NCBI RefSeq assembly: GCF_036549475.1
Contig: NZ_JAZHLI010000020.1
Coordinates: 15,156 to 79,155 of the forward strand
Length of the DNA stretch: 64,000 nt
Direction of reading: 5' to 3'
DNA from: Aurantimonas sp036549475
Lineage (GTDB): Bacteria > Pseudomonadota > Alphaproteobacteria > Rhizobiales > Rhizobiaceae
Part shown: positions 1 through 9,026 of the stretch, piece after piece
Layout: every line of letters starts with the position of its first letter
Position numbering within the stretch: the first letter of the stretch is position 1
The notes under the pieces: model-generated
Told to the model about the DNA's origin: nothing
The model's input: the letters and a program-made list of their open reading frames with translations, nothing else
The model's database searches: none
Program-made: the position numbers and the translations under genes

Positions 1-530
1 ACGTCCGGGTGGGCGTCGCAAAACCGCTCGATGCCCTCGGGCGCGGCCAGGAGGCACAGGAACCGGATGTTCCTGGCGCCGCGCCGCTTCAGATTCTCGA
101 TCGCCGCGATGGCGGAATTGGCCGTGGCCAGCATCGGGTCGACGACGATGACGAGGCGGTTTCCCAGATCCTCGGGCGCCTTGAAATAGTATTCGACCGG
201 CTGCAGCGTCTCGTGGTCGCGGTAGAGCCCGATATGGGCCACGCGCGCGGCCGGCACCAGGTCGAGCATGCCTTCCAGGAGGCCGTTGCCGGCCCGCAGG
301 ATCGAGGCGAAGACCAGCTTCTTGCCTTCCAGGACCGGAGCGTCCATCGGCTCCATCGGCGTCTCGATCCTGATTGTCGTCAGGTCGAGATTGCGTGTCA
401 CCTCGTAGCAGAGGAGCGTCGAGATCTCGCGCAGGAGCCGGCGAAAGCTCGCCGTCGACGTCTCCTTGTTGCGCATGATGGTGAGCTTGTGCTGGACCAG
501 CGGGTGGTCGATCACGGTGACGCCGTCCAT
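1..530 (-). CDS. upp: Uracil phosphoribosyltransferase, 3'-truncated by window edge
   Basis: Makes UMP from uracil and PRPP in cytosolic pyrimidine salvage. The minus-strand frame opens with MDGVTVIDHPLVQHKL and continues with the family's RNKET and ETPM segments. The PRPP-binding loop region reads VDPMLATANSAI near residues 135-146. No stop is reached before base 1, so about 176 codons are visible of the roughly 209 usual for Upp and the C-terminus is missing. The start lies 33 bp after the add stop, so it is probably the last gene of a deoB-add-upp operon. Identity is clear from the sequence; the operon is inferred from spacing. Confidence 0.93.
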   Translation of the reverse strand, partial: MDGVTVIDHPLVQHKLTIMRNKETSTASFRRLLREISTLLCYEVTRNLDLTTIRIETPMEPMDAPVLEGKKLVFASILRAGNGLLEGMLDLVPAARVAHIGLYRDHETLQPVEYYFKAPEDLGNRLVIVVDPMLATANSAIAAIENLKRRGARNIRFLCLLAAPEGIERFCDAHPD

Positions 531-563
531 GGGGCCTCGCTTTCTGGCTGATTTGGCTTCTGC

Positions 564-1610
564 TTAACCGGACGATGGCGGCGCGCCAAGGGCGATCGCC
601 GAGACCACGAGGCGGTCGAGGAGATGCTGCCGGGTTGCACCGTCGACGAAGGCGGCCTCGATGGCGTTGCGGGTGAAGCCGAGGCGCTCGCCCGGCCCGA
701 AGCCCGCAGCGGCCGCAAAGTCATATTCGGCCGCAAGATCGGTGTCGAAGAAGGGCGGGTCATCGGCGTTCAGCGTCACCCGGCACCCGGCCTCGACGAG
801 CCTGCGGAGCGGGTGCGAGGCCGCGTCGGGATAGACGCCGAGGGCGAGGTTGGAGCCGGGGCAGATCTCCAGGACAATCCCCTTGTCGGCCAGCATGCGC
901 ACGACATCCGGCGCTTCGATCGCGCGCACGCCATGGCCAATCCGGCTCGGCTTGAGGATCCTGGCCGTCTCGCGCACATTCTCGGCGCCGTCGAACTCGC
1001 CGGCATGGGCGGTCAGGCCGAGACCGGCGTCGCGGGCGATGTCGAAGGCCCGAGCGAAGTCCTGCGGCCGCTCGATCCTCTCGTCCCCGGCCAGGCCGAA
1101 GCCGGTGAGCAGCGGCTCGTGCACCGCGTTCGCCGCGGCAAAGCGAGCGGCGGCCTCGACGCGGTCGGCACCCAGATGGCGCACGCCGACGACGATCATC
1201 CGCGCCTCGATGCCGGTCGTGCTTGTCGCCCGGCGCACTCCGTCGGCGAGGCCCGCCAGATAGGCTTTGCCCGGCATGCCTGCGCCAGCGGCGTGGTCGG
1301 GAGAGATGAAGAACTCGGCATAGACCGCGCCCGAGCGGGCCAGGACTGTCAGATGATCCTCGGCGAGGCGGGCATAGTCGGCCGCATCCCGGAACACCAG
1401 GGAGGCACGGTCGTAGACGGCGAGGAAGCTGGTGAAATCATGCCAGACATAGGCGCCGTCGCGGATGATGCCGCCGACGTCGATGCCGTGTTTCCCGGCC
1501 AGTTCCAGGACGAGCGCCGGTCGGGCGGCACCCTCGATGTGGCAGTGGAGCTCGGCCATCGGCACCTCGCCGCCGCGCCCGGCGCGGGCGAGGGCAGGGT
1601 TGGCCGCCAT
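564..1610 (-). CDS. add: Adenosine deaminase
   Basis: Deaminates adenosine or deoxyadenosine to inosine forms in purine salvage. The 348-aa product has the metal-binding ELHCHIEG motif near residues 19-26, GLTAHAGE around the catalytic region, SRIGHGVRA, and LNADDPP for the metal-binding aspartate; these are standard family motifs. The ATG at 1610 begins 2 bp after the deoB stop (TGAGCATG), suggesting translational coupling. A second ATG at 1559 would sit directly at the metal motif and would leave too short an N-terminus. Adenine deaminase activity is a less likely alternative because the sequence lacks nothing expected of Add. Confidence 0.93.
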   Translation of the reverse strand: MAANPALARAGRGGEVPMAELHCHIEGAARPALVLELAGKHGIDVGGIIRDGAYVWHDFTSFLAVYDRASLVFRDAADYARLAEDHLTVLARSGAVYAEFFISPDHAAGAGMPGKAYLAGLADGVRRATSTTGIEARMIVVGVRHLGADRVEAAARFAAANAVHEPLLTGFGLAGDERIERPQDFARAFDIARDAGLGLTAHAGEFDGAENVRETARILKPSRIGHGVRAIEAPDVVRMLADKGIVLEICPGSNLALGVYPDAASHPLRRLVEAGCRVTLNADDPPFFDTDLAAEYDFAAAAGFGPGERLGFTRNAIEAAFVDGATRQHLLDRLVVSAIALGAPPSSG

Positions 1611-1612
1611 GC

Positions 1613-2818
1613 TCAAAGAAAGCTCTCGCCGTGGCGCCCCGCGGGCAGGCCGAGATGCGCCGCGATGCTCTCGCCGATATCGGCGAAGGTCTCGCGGCGT
1701 CCGATGGCGCGGGGGGCAACGCCCGGTCCGAAGCCCAGCACCGGCACCGTCTCGCGGGTATGGTCGGTGCCGCGGAAGGTGGGGTCGCAGCCGTGATCGG
1801 CGGTGATGATGGCGAGATCGCCTGGCCGCAACCGCGCCTCCAGTTCCGGCAGGCGCGCATCGAACGCCTCGAGCGCGGCGGCATAGCCGGCGACGTCGCG
1901 CCGGTGGCCGTAGAGCATGTCGAAATCGACGAAATTGGCAAACACGATATCGCCGTCGCCCGCATCGTCGATCGCGCCCAGCATGGCATCGAACAGCGCC
2001 ATGTTGCCGTCGCCCTTGCGCACGTCCGAGATGCCCTGATGGGCGAAGATGTCGCCGATCTTGCCGATGGCGATGACCCGGTGGCCGGCGTCGACGGCGC
2101 GGTCGAGGATGGTCGGCTCGGGCGGCGGCACCGAATAGTCGCGGCGGTTGCCGGTGCGGCGGAAGGTTTCGGCGGTCTCGCCGACGAAGGGACGCGCGAT
2201 CACCCGCCCGATATTGAGGGGGTCGACGTGTCGCCGTGCCACGGCACACAGCGCGTAGAGCCGGTCGAGGCCGAAATGGGTCTCGTGGGCGGCAATCTGC
2301 AGCACGCTGTCGGACGAGGTATAGAAGATCGGCTTGCCGGTCGCGATGCTCTCCTCGCCGAGCGTGGCGATTATCGTCGTGCCGGAGGCATGGCAGTCGC
2401 CGAGAATGCCGGGAATGTCGGTGTCGTCGGCGATCTGCCGGATCAGCGAATCGGGAAAGGCCGGCACCGTGCGCGGGAAATAGCCCCAGTCGAAGGTCAC
2501 CGGCACGCCGGCAATTTCCCAATGGCCGGACGGGGTGTCCTTGCCGCGGGAGACTTCCTCGGCGCTGCCCCACAGGCCGGCTGGCGATCCGTCGCCATCG
2601 CGCCCGGCGGCGTGGAAGAGGCCGAGCCGTTGCATGTTCGGCAGGCTGAGCGGGCCCTGCCTGACCCCGGCAAGGTCGGCGTCGCCGGCTTCGGCGCGGT
2701 CGAGAATATGGCCGAACGTGTCGGCCCCTGCGTCACCGAACGCGTCGGCGTCCCTGGCATGGCCGATCCCGAAGGAATCGAGGACGATCAGAACCGCGCG
2801 CGTCAAGCTTGTCTCCAT
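1613..2818 (-). CDS. deoB: Phosphopentomutase
   Basis: Interconverts ribose- or deoxyribose-1-phosphate and the 5-phosphates, linking nucleoside phosphorolysis to central metabolism. The 401-aa length is usual for DeoB. The N-terminal metal motif VLDSFGIGHARDADAFGD is present. The TADHGCDPTFRGTDHTRE segment near residues 335-352 holds alkaline-phosphatase-superfamily metal ligands. First gene of the minus-strand deoB-add-upp group. The 126-bp gap upstream must hold the promoter, but I could not assign one. Confidence 0.95.
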   Translation of the reverse strand: METSLTRAVLIVLDSFGIGHARDADAFGDAGADTFGHILDRAEAGDADLAGVRQGPLSLPNMQRLGLFHAAGRDGDGSPAGLWGSAEEVSRGKDTPSGHWEIAGVPVTFDWGYFPRTVPAFPDSLIRQIADDTDIPGILGDCHASGTTIIATLGEESIATGKPIFYTSSDSVLQIAAHETHFGLDRLYALCAVARRHVDPLNIGRVIARPFVGETAETFRRTGNRRDYSVPPPEPTILDRAVDAGHRVIAIGKIGDIFAHQGISDVRKGDGNMALFDAMLGAIDDAGDGDIVFANFVDFDMLYGHRRDVAGYAAALEAFDARLPELEARLRPGDLAIITADHGCDPTFRGTDHTRETVPVLGFGPGVAPRAIGRRETFADIGESIAAHLGLPAGRHGESFL

Positions 2819-2944
2819 GACCCGTTAGCCGGCCCGCCTGGCGCCGGCTGTCCGGTGCCGGCGTGCATACGGTCACGCAGATAGTCGGGGTGGCGACGAT
2901 TCACAGGGGAAGCCGGGCCTGGCGCCGGCAAAAGCAGCGCCGTG

Positions 2945-3418
2945 CTACTGCTTGGCGGCATCCATCGCCATGCCCTGGCGCTGGGCATATTGCTGGGCGG
3001 CCTGGCCGAAGCTTTCGTCGTTGTCGCCGATGGTGACCGTCGGCTCGCATTTGGGAGCGCAGGCATAGGTGACGCGGCTCGCCTGGCGATAGACGCGCAC
3101 GGTGTTGTCCTCGAAGCTCTGCACCGCGACCTGCTGGTCCATGATGACATCACCATCCGCATTGAGAATGACGAGGTTGGTGATGCCGTAGCTGCGACCG
3201 GTGAGCACGAGGCGGTTCGAGGAGAGGACCGCGACGTCGACGATTGCCGGGTTGCCGACAATCACCGTGGCAGCCGGGTTGTCGATCTGCACGATCCGCG
3301 CATGGTCGACCTCGACCGGAAGAACGCCGGTACCGTCGAAGGCGCTTGCGGTGGCGCATGCAGCGAGGACAATCGTCGCAGCCAGTGCGGCGCAAGGGTA
3401 GCTGGTCATGTGGCTCAT
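2945..3418 (-). CDS. Stand-alone secretin N-domain (CpaC N-terminal-like) periplasmic protein
   Basis: About 157 aa: a signal peptide (SYPCAALAATIVLAACATASA) followed by one domain. That domain aligns by eye with the N-terminal domain of the CpaC encoded nearby: IVGNPAIVDVAVLSSNRLVL and GITNLVIL here match VANPAVADAVT and IGQTNIVVF there. The secretin body is absent. The C-terminal part has two cysteines (CAPKCEP) and a Gln-rich tail. The gene diverges from the pilin gene and so is probably part of Flp pilus secretion or assembly. ATGs at 3418 and 3409 are both possible; the longer frame to 3490 has no signal-peptide logic. The Cys in AACA could be a lipobox, but that is uncertain. Confidence 0.75.
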   Translation of the reverse strand: MSHMTSYPCAALAATIVLAACATASAFDGTGVLPVEVDHARIVQIDNPAATVIVGNPAIVDVAVLSSNRLVLTGRSYGITNLVILNADGDVIMDQQVAVQSFEDNTVRVYRQASRVTYACAPKCEPTVTIGDNDESFGQAAQQYAQRQGMAMDAAKQ

Positions 3419-3646
3419 CCCGATCTGCTGCTGGAATCCTCTCTCTTGATAGCCCGGTCTTGGTAAACGCCGGATTAAGCTGCAACCCAAGTAAAGGTGA
3501 CAATTTTAAGCAAGAACTGAAGGGAAAATAAACCACGCAGCTTAAGAGGATCGCAACCGGACGCCCTTACAAATGGGCCATCCGATCGACGAAGCTGTCG
3601 ACGGGGATGCTGCTTCAAACGGTTTCTGGAAAACAAGGAGTTCCCA

Positions 3647-3832
3647 ATGTCCAAGCTTTTCGCTCGCTTCGCCAAGGACGAGTCCGGCGCGACCGCCATC
3701 GAATACGGCCTCATCGCCGCGATCATGGCCGTTGCTCTCATCGCTGCCTTCCCGTTCGTGACCGGCGGTCTCACCACCTCCTTCACCAACATCGGCACGA
3801 TGCTCGACTCGACGCCTTCCACCATCAACTAA
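3647..3832 (+). CDS. flp: Flp/Fap-type major pilin
   Basis: A 61-aa class IVb prepilin. A short charged leader (MSKLFARFAKDESG) precedes ATAIEYGLIAAIMAVAL, the Flp motif with the conserved Glu-Tyr. Family knowledge places prepilin peptidase cleavage after the Gly, leaving a mature pilin of about 47 aa with one hydrophobic helix. AAGGAG lies just upstream of the ATG. It is followed by a hairpin and then by the prepilin peptidase gene. The 228-bp gap to the divergent minus-strand gene should hold its promoter; I did not find a convincing one. Confidence 0.95.
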   Translation: MSKLFARFAKDESGATAIEYGLIAAIMAVALIAAFPFVTGGLTTSFTNIGTMLDSTPSTIN

Positions 3833-3875
3833 TCGCGCTGCATCTCGCGGTGATGCCGCGTGATTTCAAGATCAT

Positions 3876-3912
3876 CAGGACCGGGACGGAGCGCCTGCTT
3901 CGCCCGGTCCTG
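3876..3912 (+). terminator. Hairpin between pilin gene and cpaA
   Basis: A perfect 10-bp stem, CAGGACCGGG (3876-3885) with CCCGGTCCTG (3903-3912), and a 17-nt loop. There is no T-tract. Its place between the abundant pilin and the assembly genes suggests partial termination or 3'-end protection of a pilin mRNA, which would raise pilin over machinery. That role is an inference. Confidence 0.5.
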
Positions 3913-3929
3913 GATACTGGAGTAGGCGC

Positions 3930-4442
3930 GTGACGGCCCTTGCGATCCTCGTCATCTTTCCCTTCGCCATGCTCTACGCAGCCGCGTCGGATCTGGTGTC
4001 GATGACGATTTCCAACCGCGTCTCCATTCTCCTCGCCCTGGCCTTTCCTGTCGTCGCCTATGCGGCCGGCATGGCGCCCGGCGCGATCGGCGCCCATCTG
4101 GGCGTTGGCCTGGTGTGCCTGACCGTCGCCTTCGGCATGTTCGCCGCGGGCTGGATGGGCGGCGGCGACGCCAAGCTCCTGGCCGCCACCGCCGTGTGGT
4201 TCGGCCCGACCACCGCGCTCCTGGAATACTTTCTCTTCACAAGCATCTATGGCGGGCTGCTGACCGTCGGTCTGTTGACGGTTCGGAACTTCGTCCAGCC
4301 CGTCACCGGCGTCGACTTCGTCGATCGCCTGCTCGACGGCGAAACCGGCATTCCCTACGGAATCGCCCTCGGCCTTGCCGGACTGACCGTCTATTCCGGC
4401 AGCGTCTGGATCGACATTGCGGCACGCACCGCCGCGTTCTGA
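3930..4442 (+). CDS. cpaA: Prepilin peptidase (CpaA/TadV, A24 family)
   Basis: Membrane aspartyl protease that removes the leader of Flp pilin and pseudopilins. The 170-aa, very hydrophobic protein carries the two expected aspartate motifs: AASDLVSMTISNR near residue 20 and GGGDAKLLAA near residues 73-82. The start is GTG at 3930. It lacks the N-terminal methylase domain of PilD, as usual in the Tad branch. It is the first machinery gene after flp and lies 112 bp upstream of cpaB. Confidence 0.93.
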   Translation: MTALAILVIFPFAMLYAAASDLVSMTISNRVSILLALAFPVVAYAAGMAPGAIGAHLGVGLVCLTVAFGMFAAGWMGGGDAKLLAATAVWFGPTTALLEYFLFTSIYGGLLTVGLLTVRNFVQPVTGVDFVDRLLDGETGIPYGIALGLAGLTVYSGSVWIDIAARTAAF

Positions 4443-4554
4443 GGGGCGTTCGTCGCAACGAGACAGGTTTCGTTAACCATACATTGAGAGTTTGTCGGCG
4501 ATAACCGTTGCGAACAGCCGCATGGTCGCGGCCTCGTTTGCGAGGAGTTGCCCG

Positions 4555-5373
4555 ATGAATCTAGCCCGCATGGCAGTTGTGGCGGTCGCTTTGGTCGCAG
4601 CGGCGGGTGCGGCATTCGTCGCCTTGAACCTGGAGCCCGAGAAGGTCGAGCCGGTGATCATCACCGCGGCGCCGGCCGAGCCACCGATCAAGCTCGCCGA
4701 CGTCCTTGTCACGTCCCGCGACCTGTCGATGGGGGAGGCGGTCGACGACGCGCTCGACTGGCAGAGTTGGCCCGAGGACGGCATCGGCCCGACGCTGATC
4801 CGCAAGTCCGACCGACCTGACGCGATCGAGAAACTCAAGGGCTCGCTCGCCCGCCAATCCTTCTTTGCCGGCGAACCGGTGCGAGAGTCCAAGCTGATCC
4901 GCTCGGACCAGGGCTTCATGTCGGCCGTTCTGCCGGCCGGCAAGCGCGCCGTCGCCGTCCAGATTGCGGCCGAAACGTCGGCCGGCGGGTTCATCCTCCC
5001 GAACGATCATGTCGACGTCATCATGACCCGCCGGGTCTCAGGCGCGGAGAACCGCGGCGACCAGGTGTTGACCGAGACCGTGCTGCGCAACCTGCGGGTT
5101 CTCGCCATCGACCAGACCATCCAGGAGCAGGACGGCGAGAAGGTCGTGGTCGGATCGACCGCGACCCTTGAGGTCGACCCGGACCAGGCCGAAGCCCTGA
5201 CCGCCGCCCAGCAGATCGCCGACCGGCTGGTGCTGTCGCTGCGCGCCCTGGCCGATTCCGTCCCGGGTTCTCCAGGCTATGCCGCCTTCCTGCTCGCCCA
5301 GGAAAACGCCCAGAACGGCAAGATCCGGGTCGTGCGCTACGGCCAGTCCTCCGAAATCACCACCAAGGAATGA
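4555..5373 (+). CDS. cpaB: Flp pilus assembly protein CpaB (RcpC)
   Basis: Periplasmic SAF-domain protein of the Tad secretion channel. The 272-aa product has an N-terminal anchor (MAVVAVALVAAAGAAFVAL). A SAF region runs through VLVTSRDLSMGEAV and FFAGEPVRESKL, and the ILPNDHVDVIMTRR segment is typical of CpaB. ATG 4555 has GAGGAG upstream; an open frame back to 4492 would put a hydrophilic stretch before the anchor. Its stop overlaps the extended cpaC frame at 5370. Confidence 0.92.
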   Translation: MNLARMAVVAVALVAAAGAAFVALNLEPEKVEPVIITAAPAEPPIKLADVLVTSRDLSMGEAVDDALDWQSWPEDGIGPTLIRKSDRPDAIEKLKGSLARQSFFAGEPVRESKLIRSDQGFMSAVLPAGKRAVAVQIAAETSAGGFILPNDHVDVIMTRRVSGAENRGDQVLTETVLRNLRVLAIDQTIQEQDGEKVVVGSTATLEVDPDQAEALTAAQQIADRLVLSLRALADSVPGSPGYAAFLLAQENAQNGKIRVVRYGQSSEITTKE

Positions 5374-5408
5374 CGGGCACATCGATGAACCATTCGAGAG
5401 GATCAGAC

Positions 5409-6995
5409 ATGCTACGCGCCCGGCTTCGCAAACTGGTGGTCGTCATGGCCGCTGCGTCCACGGCACTTGCGCCGCTCGCGACCTTGCCGGCCCGTGCCGA
5501 GCAGACGGTGGTGAATGTCCGGCAGGGCAGCCAGTCCGTCAATCTCGGGCTGAACAAGACCAAGGTCATCGTCCTGGAGGCCGACGCCCACGACATCCTT
5601 GTCGCCAATCCGGCGGTCGCCGATGCGGTCACCCGTGACGCACGCCGCATCTACATCTTCGGCAAGCAGATCGGGCAGACGAACATTGTCGTCTTCGACC
5701 GCCAGAATCGCCAGATTGCTTCCATCGACCTGAAGATCGAGCGCGACATCACCGGGCTCGAGGCCACGATCCGCAAATACGTCCCGTCCTCGGTGGTCCA
5801 GGTCGAGATGCTGAACGACAATGTCGTTCTGAACGGCACGGTGCAGACGCCGCAGGACGCGGCAAAGGTCGAGCGTCTGGCACGGCTGTTCGTGACCGGC
5901 GGCGAGGGCACGACCGGCCAGTACATCCAGCAGGCGACCGCATCGGGAGGTGCCGGTGGCGGCGACGGCGACGTCGGCTTTGCCCAAGAGGAACGCCGGC
6001 AGAGCCAGATCGTCAATCTCCTGCAGATCCAGGGCGAAGACCAGGTTACGCTGAAAGTCACCGTGGCCGAGGTCCAGCGTTCGGTTGTCAAGCAGCTCGG
6101 CTTCAACGGTTCGGCATCCGACGGAATCTCTTACGGCAATATAGACAATCCATTTGGACTCGGGAAGACGATCGCCGACAACATCGTAAGCGCTGCCGGC
6201 AGCATTGGCGGCTTCGATGTCGCGGGCCAGCTCAATGCCATGGAACAGGCTGGCGTCATGCGAACCTTGGCCGAACCCAGCTTGACGGCAATTTCGGGTG
6301 AGAAGGCCAGCTTCAAAGTCGGCGGCGAGTTCTCGGTTCCCTCGGGCCGCGACGTCACGCAGGAAGTGCCAGAAACACGAGACGTCGTCGGGGTCAATCC
6401 GATAACAGGTTTGCCCATCTACAAGACGACTCCGAAAGTTCCGGGATTCGTTACTTATGAGAGCCGCGAGATTGACTACGGCATCGGTCTCGACTTCACG
6501 CCCGTCGTGCTTTCTCCAGGCCGCATCAGCCTCAAAATTCGAACCAGTGTTTCTGAACCGACATTCGAGAGTCCGTTCAACATTTCTGGCGACAAGTATG
6601 GACCGGGCGTCGGCGTCATCGGCATCAGGAAGCGTCTTGCTGACACGACGGTCGAGCTGCCATCCGGCGGCTCGCTGGTGATCGCCGGGCTGGTGCGTGA
6701 CGAAGTTCGCCAGGTGATCTCCGGAACGCCCGGGCTGTCGAAGATCCCGGTGCTCGGGACGCTGTTCCGCTCGCGCGACTTCCAGCGCTACGAGACCGAG
6801 CTGGTGATCATCGTCACGCCCTATCTGGTGCGGCCGGTTCCGCGCCAGGCGCTGGCCCGCCCGGACGACGGCTTCGCCCTGTCGAGCGACGGTGCCGCCA
6901 ACTTCCTCGGCCGCGTCAATCGCGTCTACGGCCACATGGAAACCAAGCTGCCGCCCGGCCGGTATCACGGCGTCGTCGGCTTCATCTACAAATGA
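5409..6995 (+). CDS. cpaC: Flp pilus secretin CpaC (RcpA)
   Basis: Outer-membrane secretin through which the Flp pilus leaves the cell. The start at 5409 gives a clean signal peptide ending LPARA with GAGAGG upstream; an ATG at 5370 overlaps cpaB (ATGA). Order: secretin N-terminal domain (VNVRQGSQSVNLGLNKTKV onward), BON-like domain (NDNVVLNGTVQTPQDAAKV), Gly-rich spacer, then the secretin core with EPSLTAISGEKASFKVGGE and VELPSGGSLVIAGL, and LGTLFRS near the end. It is 528 aa, within the family range. Confidence 0.94.
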   Translation: MLRARLRKLVVVMAAASTALAPLATLPARAEQTVVNVRQGSQSVNLGLNKTKVIVLEADAHDILVANPAVADAVTRDARRIYIFGKQIGQTNIVVFDRQNRQIASIDLKIERDITGLEATIRKYVPSSVVQVEMLNDNVVLNGTVQTPQDAAKVERLARLFVTGGEGTTGQYIQQATASGGAGGGDGDVGFAQEERRQSQIVNLLQIQGEDQVTLKVTVAEVQRSVVKQLGFNGSASDGISYGNIDNPFGLGKTIADNIVSAAGSIGGFDVAGQLNAMEQAGVMRTLAEPSLTAISGEKASFKVGGEFSVPSGRDVTQEVPETRDVVGVNPITGLPIYKTTPKVPGFVTYESREIDYGIGLDFTPVVLSPGRISLKIRTSVSEPTFESPFNISGDKYGPGVGVIGIRKRLADTTVELPSGGSLVIAGLVRDEVRQVISGTPGLSKIPVLGTLFRSRDFQRYETELVIIVTPYLVRPVPRQALARPDDGFALSSDGAANFLGRVNRVYGHMETKLPPGRYHGVVGFIYK

Positions 6996-7726
6996 CCGGT
7001 TCTGGGAGATCGCAGGTGCAAGACCGTTCGCAGATCATCGGCCGCCGCCGCCCCCGCACGTCCCTGGCCGCGTTGTTGCCGCTGGCCGCGGTGCTCGTCG
7101 CCAGCGGCTGTGGCAACATCCACAATGTCGAGGTCGGGTCGATCCCGGACGACTACCGGACGCGGCACCCGATCGTGGTATCGGAGGACCAGGAGGCGTC
7201 GGACATCCCGATCGTGATGTCCGACGCCCGCCTGTCCTATGCCAATCGCGGCCGTGTCGAGCATTTCGCCGACCGCTTTCGCGCCTCGGGTGCCGATTCC
7301 ATCCAGGTGATGCTGCCGACCGGCTCGGCGAACCAGTATGCTGCCGAGCGGGTCTCCCACGAGATCGTCGAAGCGCTCCGTGGCCGCTACATCGAGCGCG
7401 ACCGCATCTTCGTGCAGCCTTATTCGGCGGTAGGGGCAAGCGGTCCGACGCCGATCCGGCTGGCCTATTCGACGCTGGTCGCCAAGACCGGCCCCTGCGG
7501 CCGCTGGCCGGACGATCTGACGGACACGTCGGAAAACAAGAACTACTTCAATTTCGGCTGCGCCAGCCAGCAGAACCTCGCCGCGCAGATCGCCGACCCG
7601 CGCGACCTGCTGTCGCCGCGCGGCGTCGATTCCATCGATGCCGGCCGGCGCACCACGGTGCTCGACAATTACCGACGCGGCGAGCCGACGGCGACCCCCG
7701 CCGGTTCCAGCGATGTCAATTACTGA
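6992..7726 (+). CDS. cpaD: Flp pilus lipoprotein CpaD
   Basis: Outer-membrane lipoprotein that helps place the CpaC secretin. The signal LLPLAAVLVASGCGN has a lipobox Cys. The body has the CpaD features YANRGRVEHFADRF, and NFGCASQQNLAAQIADPRDL near residues 189-208. The ATG overlaps the cpaC stop (ATGA). A GTG at 7016 with GGGAG upstream is an alternative start and would still keep the signal peptide. Its stop overlaps the next start (TGATG). Confidence 0.92.
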   Translation: MTGSGRSQVQDRSQIIGRRRPRTSLAALLPLAAVLVASGCGNIHNVEVGSIPDDYRTRHPIVVSEDQEASDIPIVMSDARLSYANRGRVEHFADRFRASGADSIQVMLPTGSANQYAAERVSHEIVEALRGRYIERDRIFVQPYSAVGASGPTPIRLAYSTLVAKTGPCGRWPDDLTDTSENKNYFNFGCASQQNLAAQIADPRDLLSPRGVDSIDAGRRTTVLDNYRRGEPTATPAGSSDVNY

Positions 7727-9018
7727 TGGGAGCCGCGGAAACCATGCAAACTGCTTTGCGCGCTGCGCCGGACGCCTCTCACGACGAAGCCGCCGGGCTC
7801 GAGAATGTTCGGCCGATTCCGCGCATCTCCATCCAGGCCTTCTGCGAAAGCGAGGCCGTCGCCAAGCCGATCGAAAATGCCGGCGGGGACCGGCGCATGG
7901 CCAAGGCGCACATGCGCGTCAACATGGGCGGCATCCGGGCCGCGGTGGAGCATTTCTCCGGCGCGCCGACGCCCAATCTGGTGATCCTGGAATCGAAGCT
8001 TCCGCCGCTGGAACTCATCGCCGAGCTGGAATCCCTGTCGGAGGTCTGCGACCCGGGCTCCAAGGTCGTGATCATCGGCCACTACAACGACGTCGCGCTG
8101 TATCGCGACCTGGTGCATCGGGGCGTCTCGGAATATCTGGTCGCGCCGATCTCGATCGCCGACATCATGGCAGTCATCGGCTCGCTGTTCACCGCGCCCG
8201 ATGCCGAGCCGCTCGGCCGCTCGATCGCCTTTGTCGGCGCCAAGGGCGGCGTCGGTTCCTCGACCATCGCGCACAATCTGGCCTGGTCGATCTCCAAGCT
8301 GTTCTCCAGCGACGTGGTGATCGCCGATCTCGACCTGCCCTTCGGCACGGCCAACATCAATTTCGACCAGGACCCGGCCCAGGGGATCGCCGAGGCGGTG
8401 TTCTCGGCCGAGCGCATGGACGACACCATGCTCGACCGGCTCCTGTCGAAATGCGCCGAGCATCTGTCGCTACTCGCTGCGCCTTCGATGCTCGACCGGA
8501 CCTACGACTTCTCCACCGACGCCTTCACGGCGCTGATCGAGACCGCCCAGCGCGGTGCGCCGGTGGTGGCGCTCGACATTCCGCACGTGTGGAACGACTG
8601 GACCCGAAGCGTGCTCGCCTCGGCCGACCAGATCGTGATCACCGCCACGCCGGATCTTGCCAATCTGCGCAACGCCAAGAATCTCGTCGACATGCTCGCC
8701 AAGCTGCGGCCCAACGACCCGGTGCCGCACCTGATCCTCAACCAGCTGGCGATCCCCAAGCGGCCGGAGATCTCCCCCGAGGAATTTGCCGATCCGCTCG
8801 GCCTCGAGCCGATCGCCCAGATCGCCTTCGATCCGCAGGCGTTCGGCAACGCGGCCAATAACGGTCAGATGCTCGCCGAACTCGATGGCAAGCATCCGGC
8901 CGTGGAGGCATTCGAGCACGTCGCCCACGTGCTGACCGGACGCAGCACGGCCAAGAAGCCGAAGAAGCAGGGTCTTCTCAACCGGCTGCGCCACAGCGGC
9001 AGAGCGACCAGGGAGTAG
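7726..9018 (+). CDS. cpaE: Pilus localization ATPase-like protein CpaE (TadZ)
   Basis: ParA/MinD-like protein that places the Tad machine at its cell site. An N-terminal receiver-like domain (roughly residues 60-160) precedes a deviant Walker A, GAKGGVGSST at 171-180. This lacks the second lysine of true ParA proteins, as is common in CpaE. DLDLPFGTANINFDQDP is the ParA-type switch region. A basic C-terminal tail is rich in Lys and Arg. The start at 7726 overlaps the cpaD stop; an in-frame ATG at 7744 is equally possible. The cpaF start follows 8 bp after the stop. Confidence 0.92.
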   Translation: MGAAETMQTALRAAPDASHDEAAGLENVRPIPRISIQAFCESEAVAKPIENAGGDRRMAKAHMRVNMGGIRAAVEHFSGAPTPNLVILESKLPPLELIAELESLSEVCDPGSKVVIIGHYNDVALYRDLVHRGVSEYLVAPISIADIMAVIGSLFTAPDAEPLGRSIAFVGAKGGVGSSTIAHNLAWSISKLFSSDVVIADLDLPFGTANINFDQDPAQGIAEAVFSAERMDDTMLDRLLSKCAEHLSLLAAPSMLDRTYDFSTDAFTALIETAQRGAPVVALDIPHVWNDWTRSVLASADQIVITATPDLANLRNAKNLVDMLAKLRPNDPVPHLILNQLAIPKRPEISPEEFADPLGLEPIAQIAFDPQAFGNAANNGQMLAELDGKHPAVEAFEHVAHVLTGRSTAKKPKKQGLLNRLRHSGRATRE

Positions 9019-9026
9019 CGGCAGCG

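Noticed and set aside
564..2573. A 669-aa frame joining sequence upstream of adenosine deaminase to it
   Set aside because: The first half is antisense-frame noise over deoB. The real Add starts at 1610, just after the deoB stop.
3491..3530. A possible promoter for flp (GTGACA and an A-rich stretch)
   Set aside because: The spacing and -10 match are too poor to support a call, and the leader would be long.
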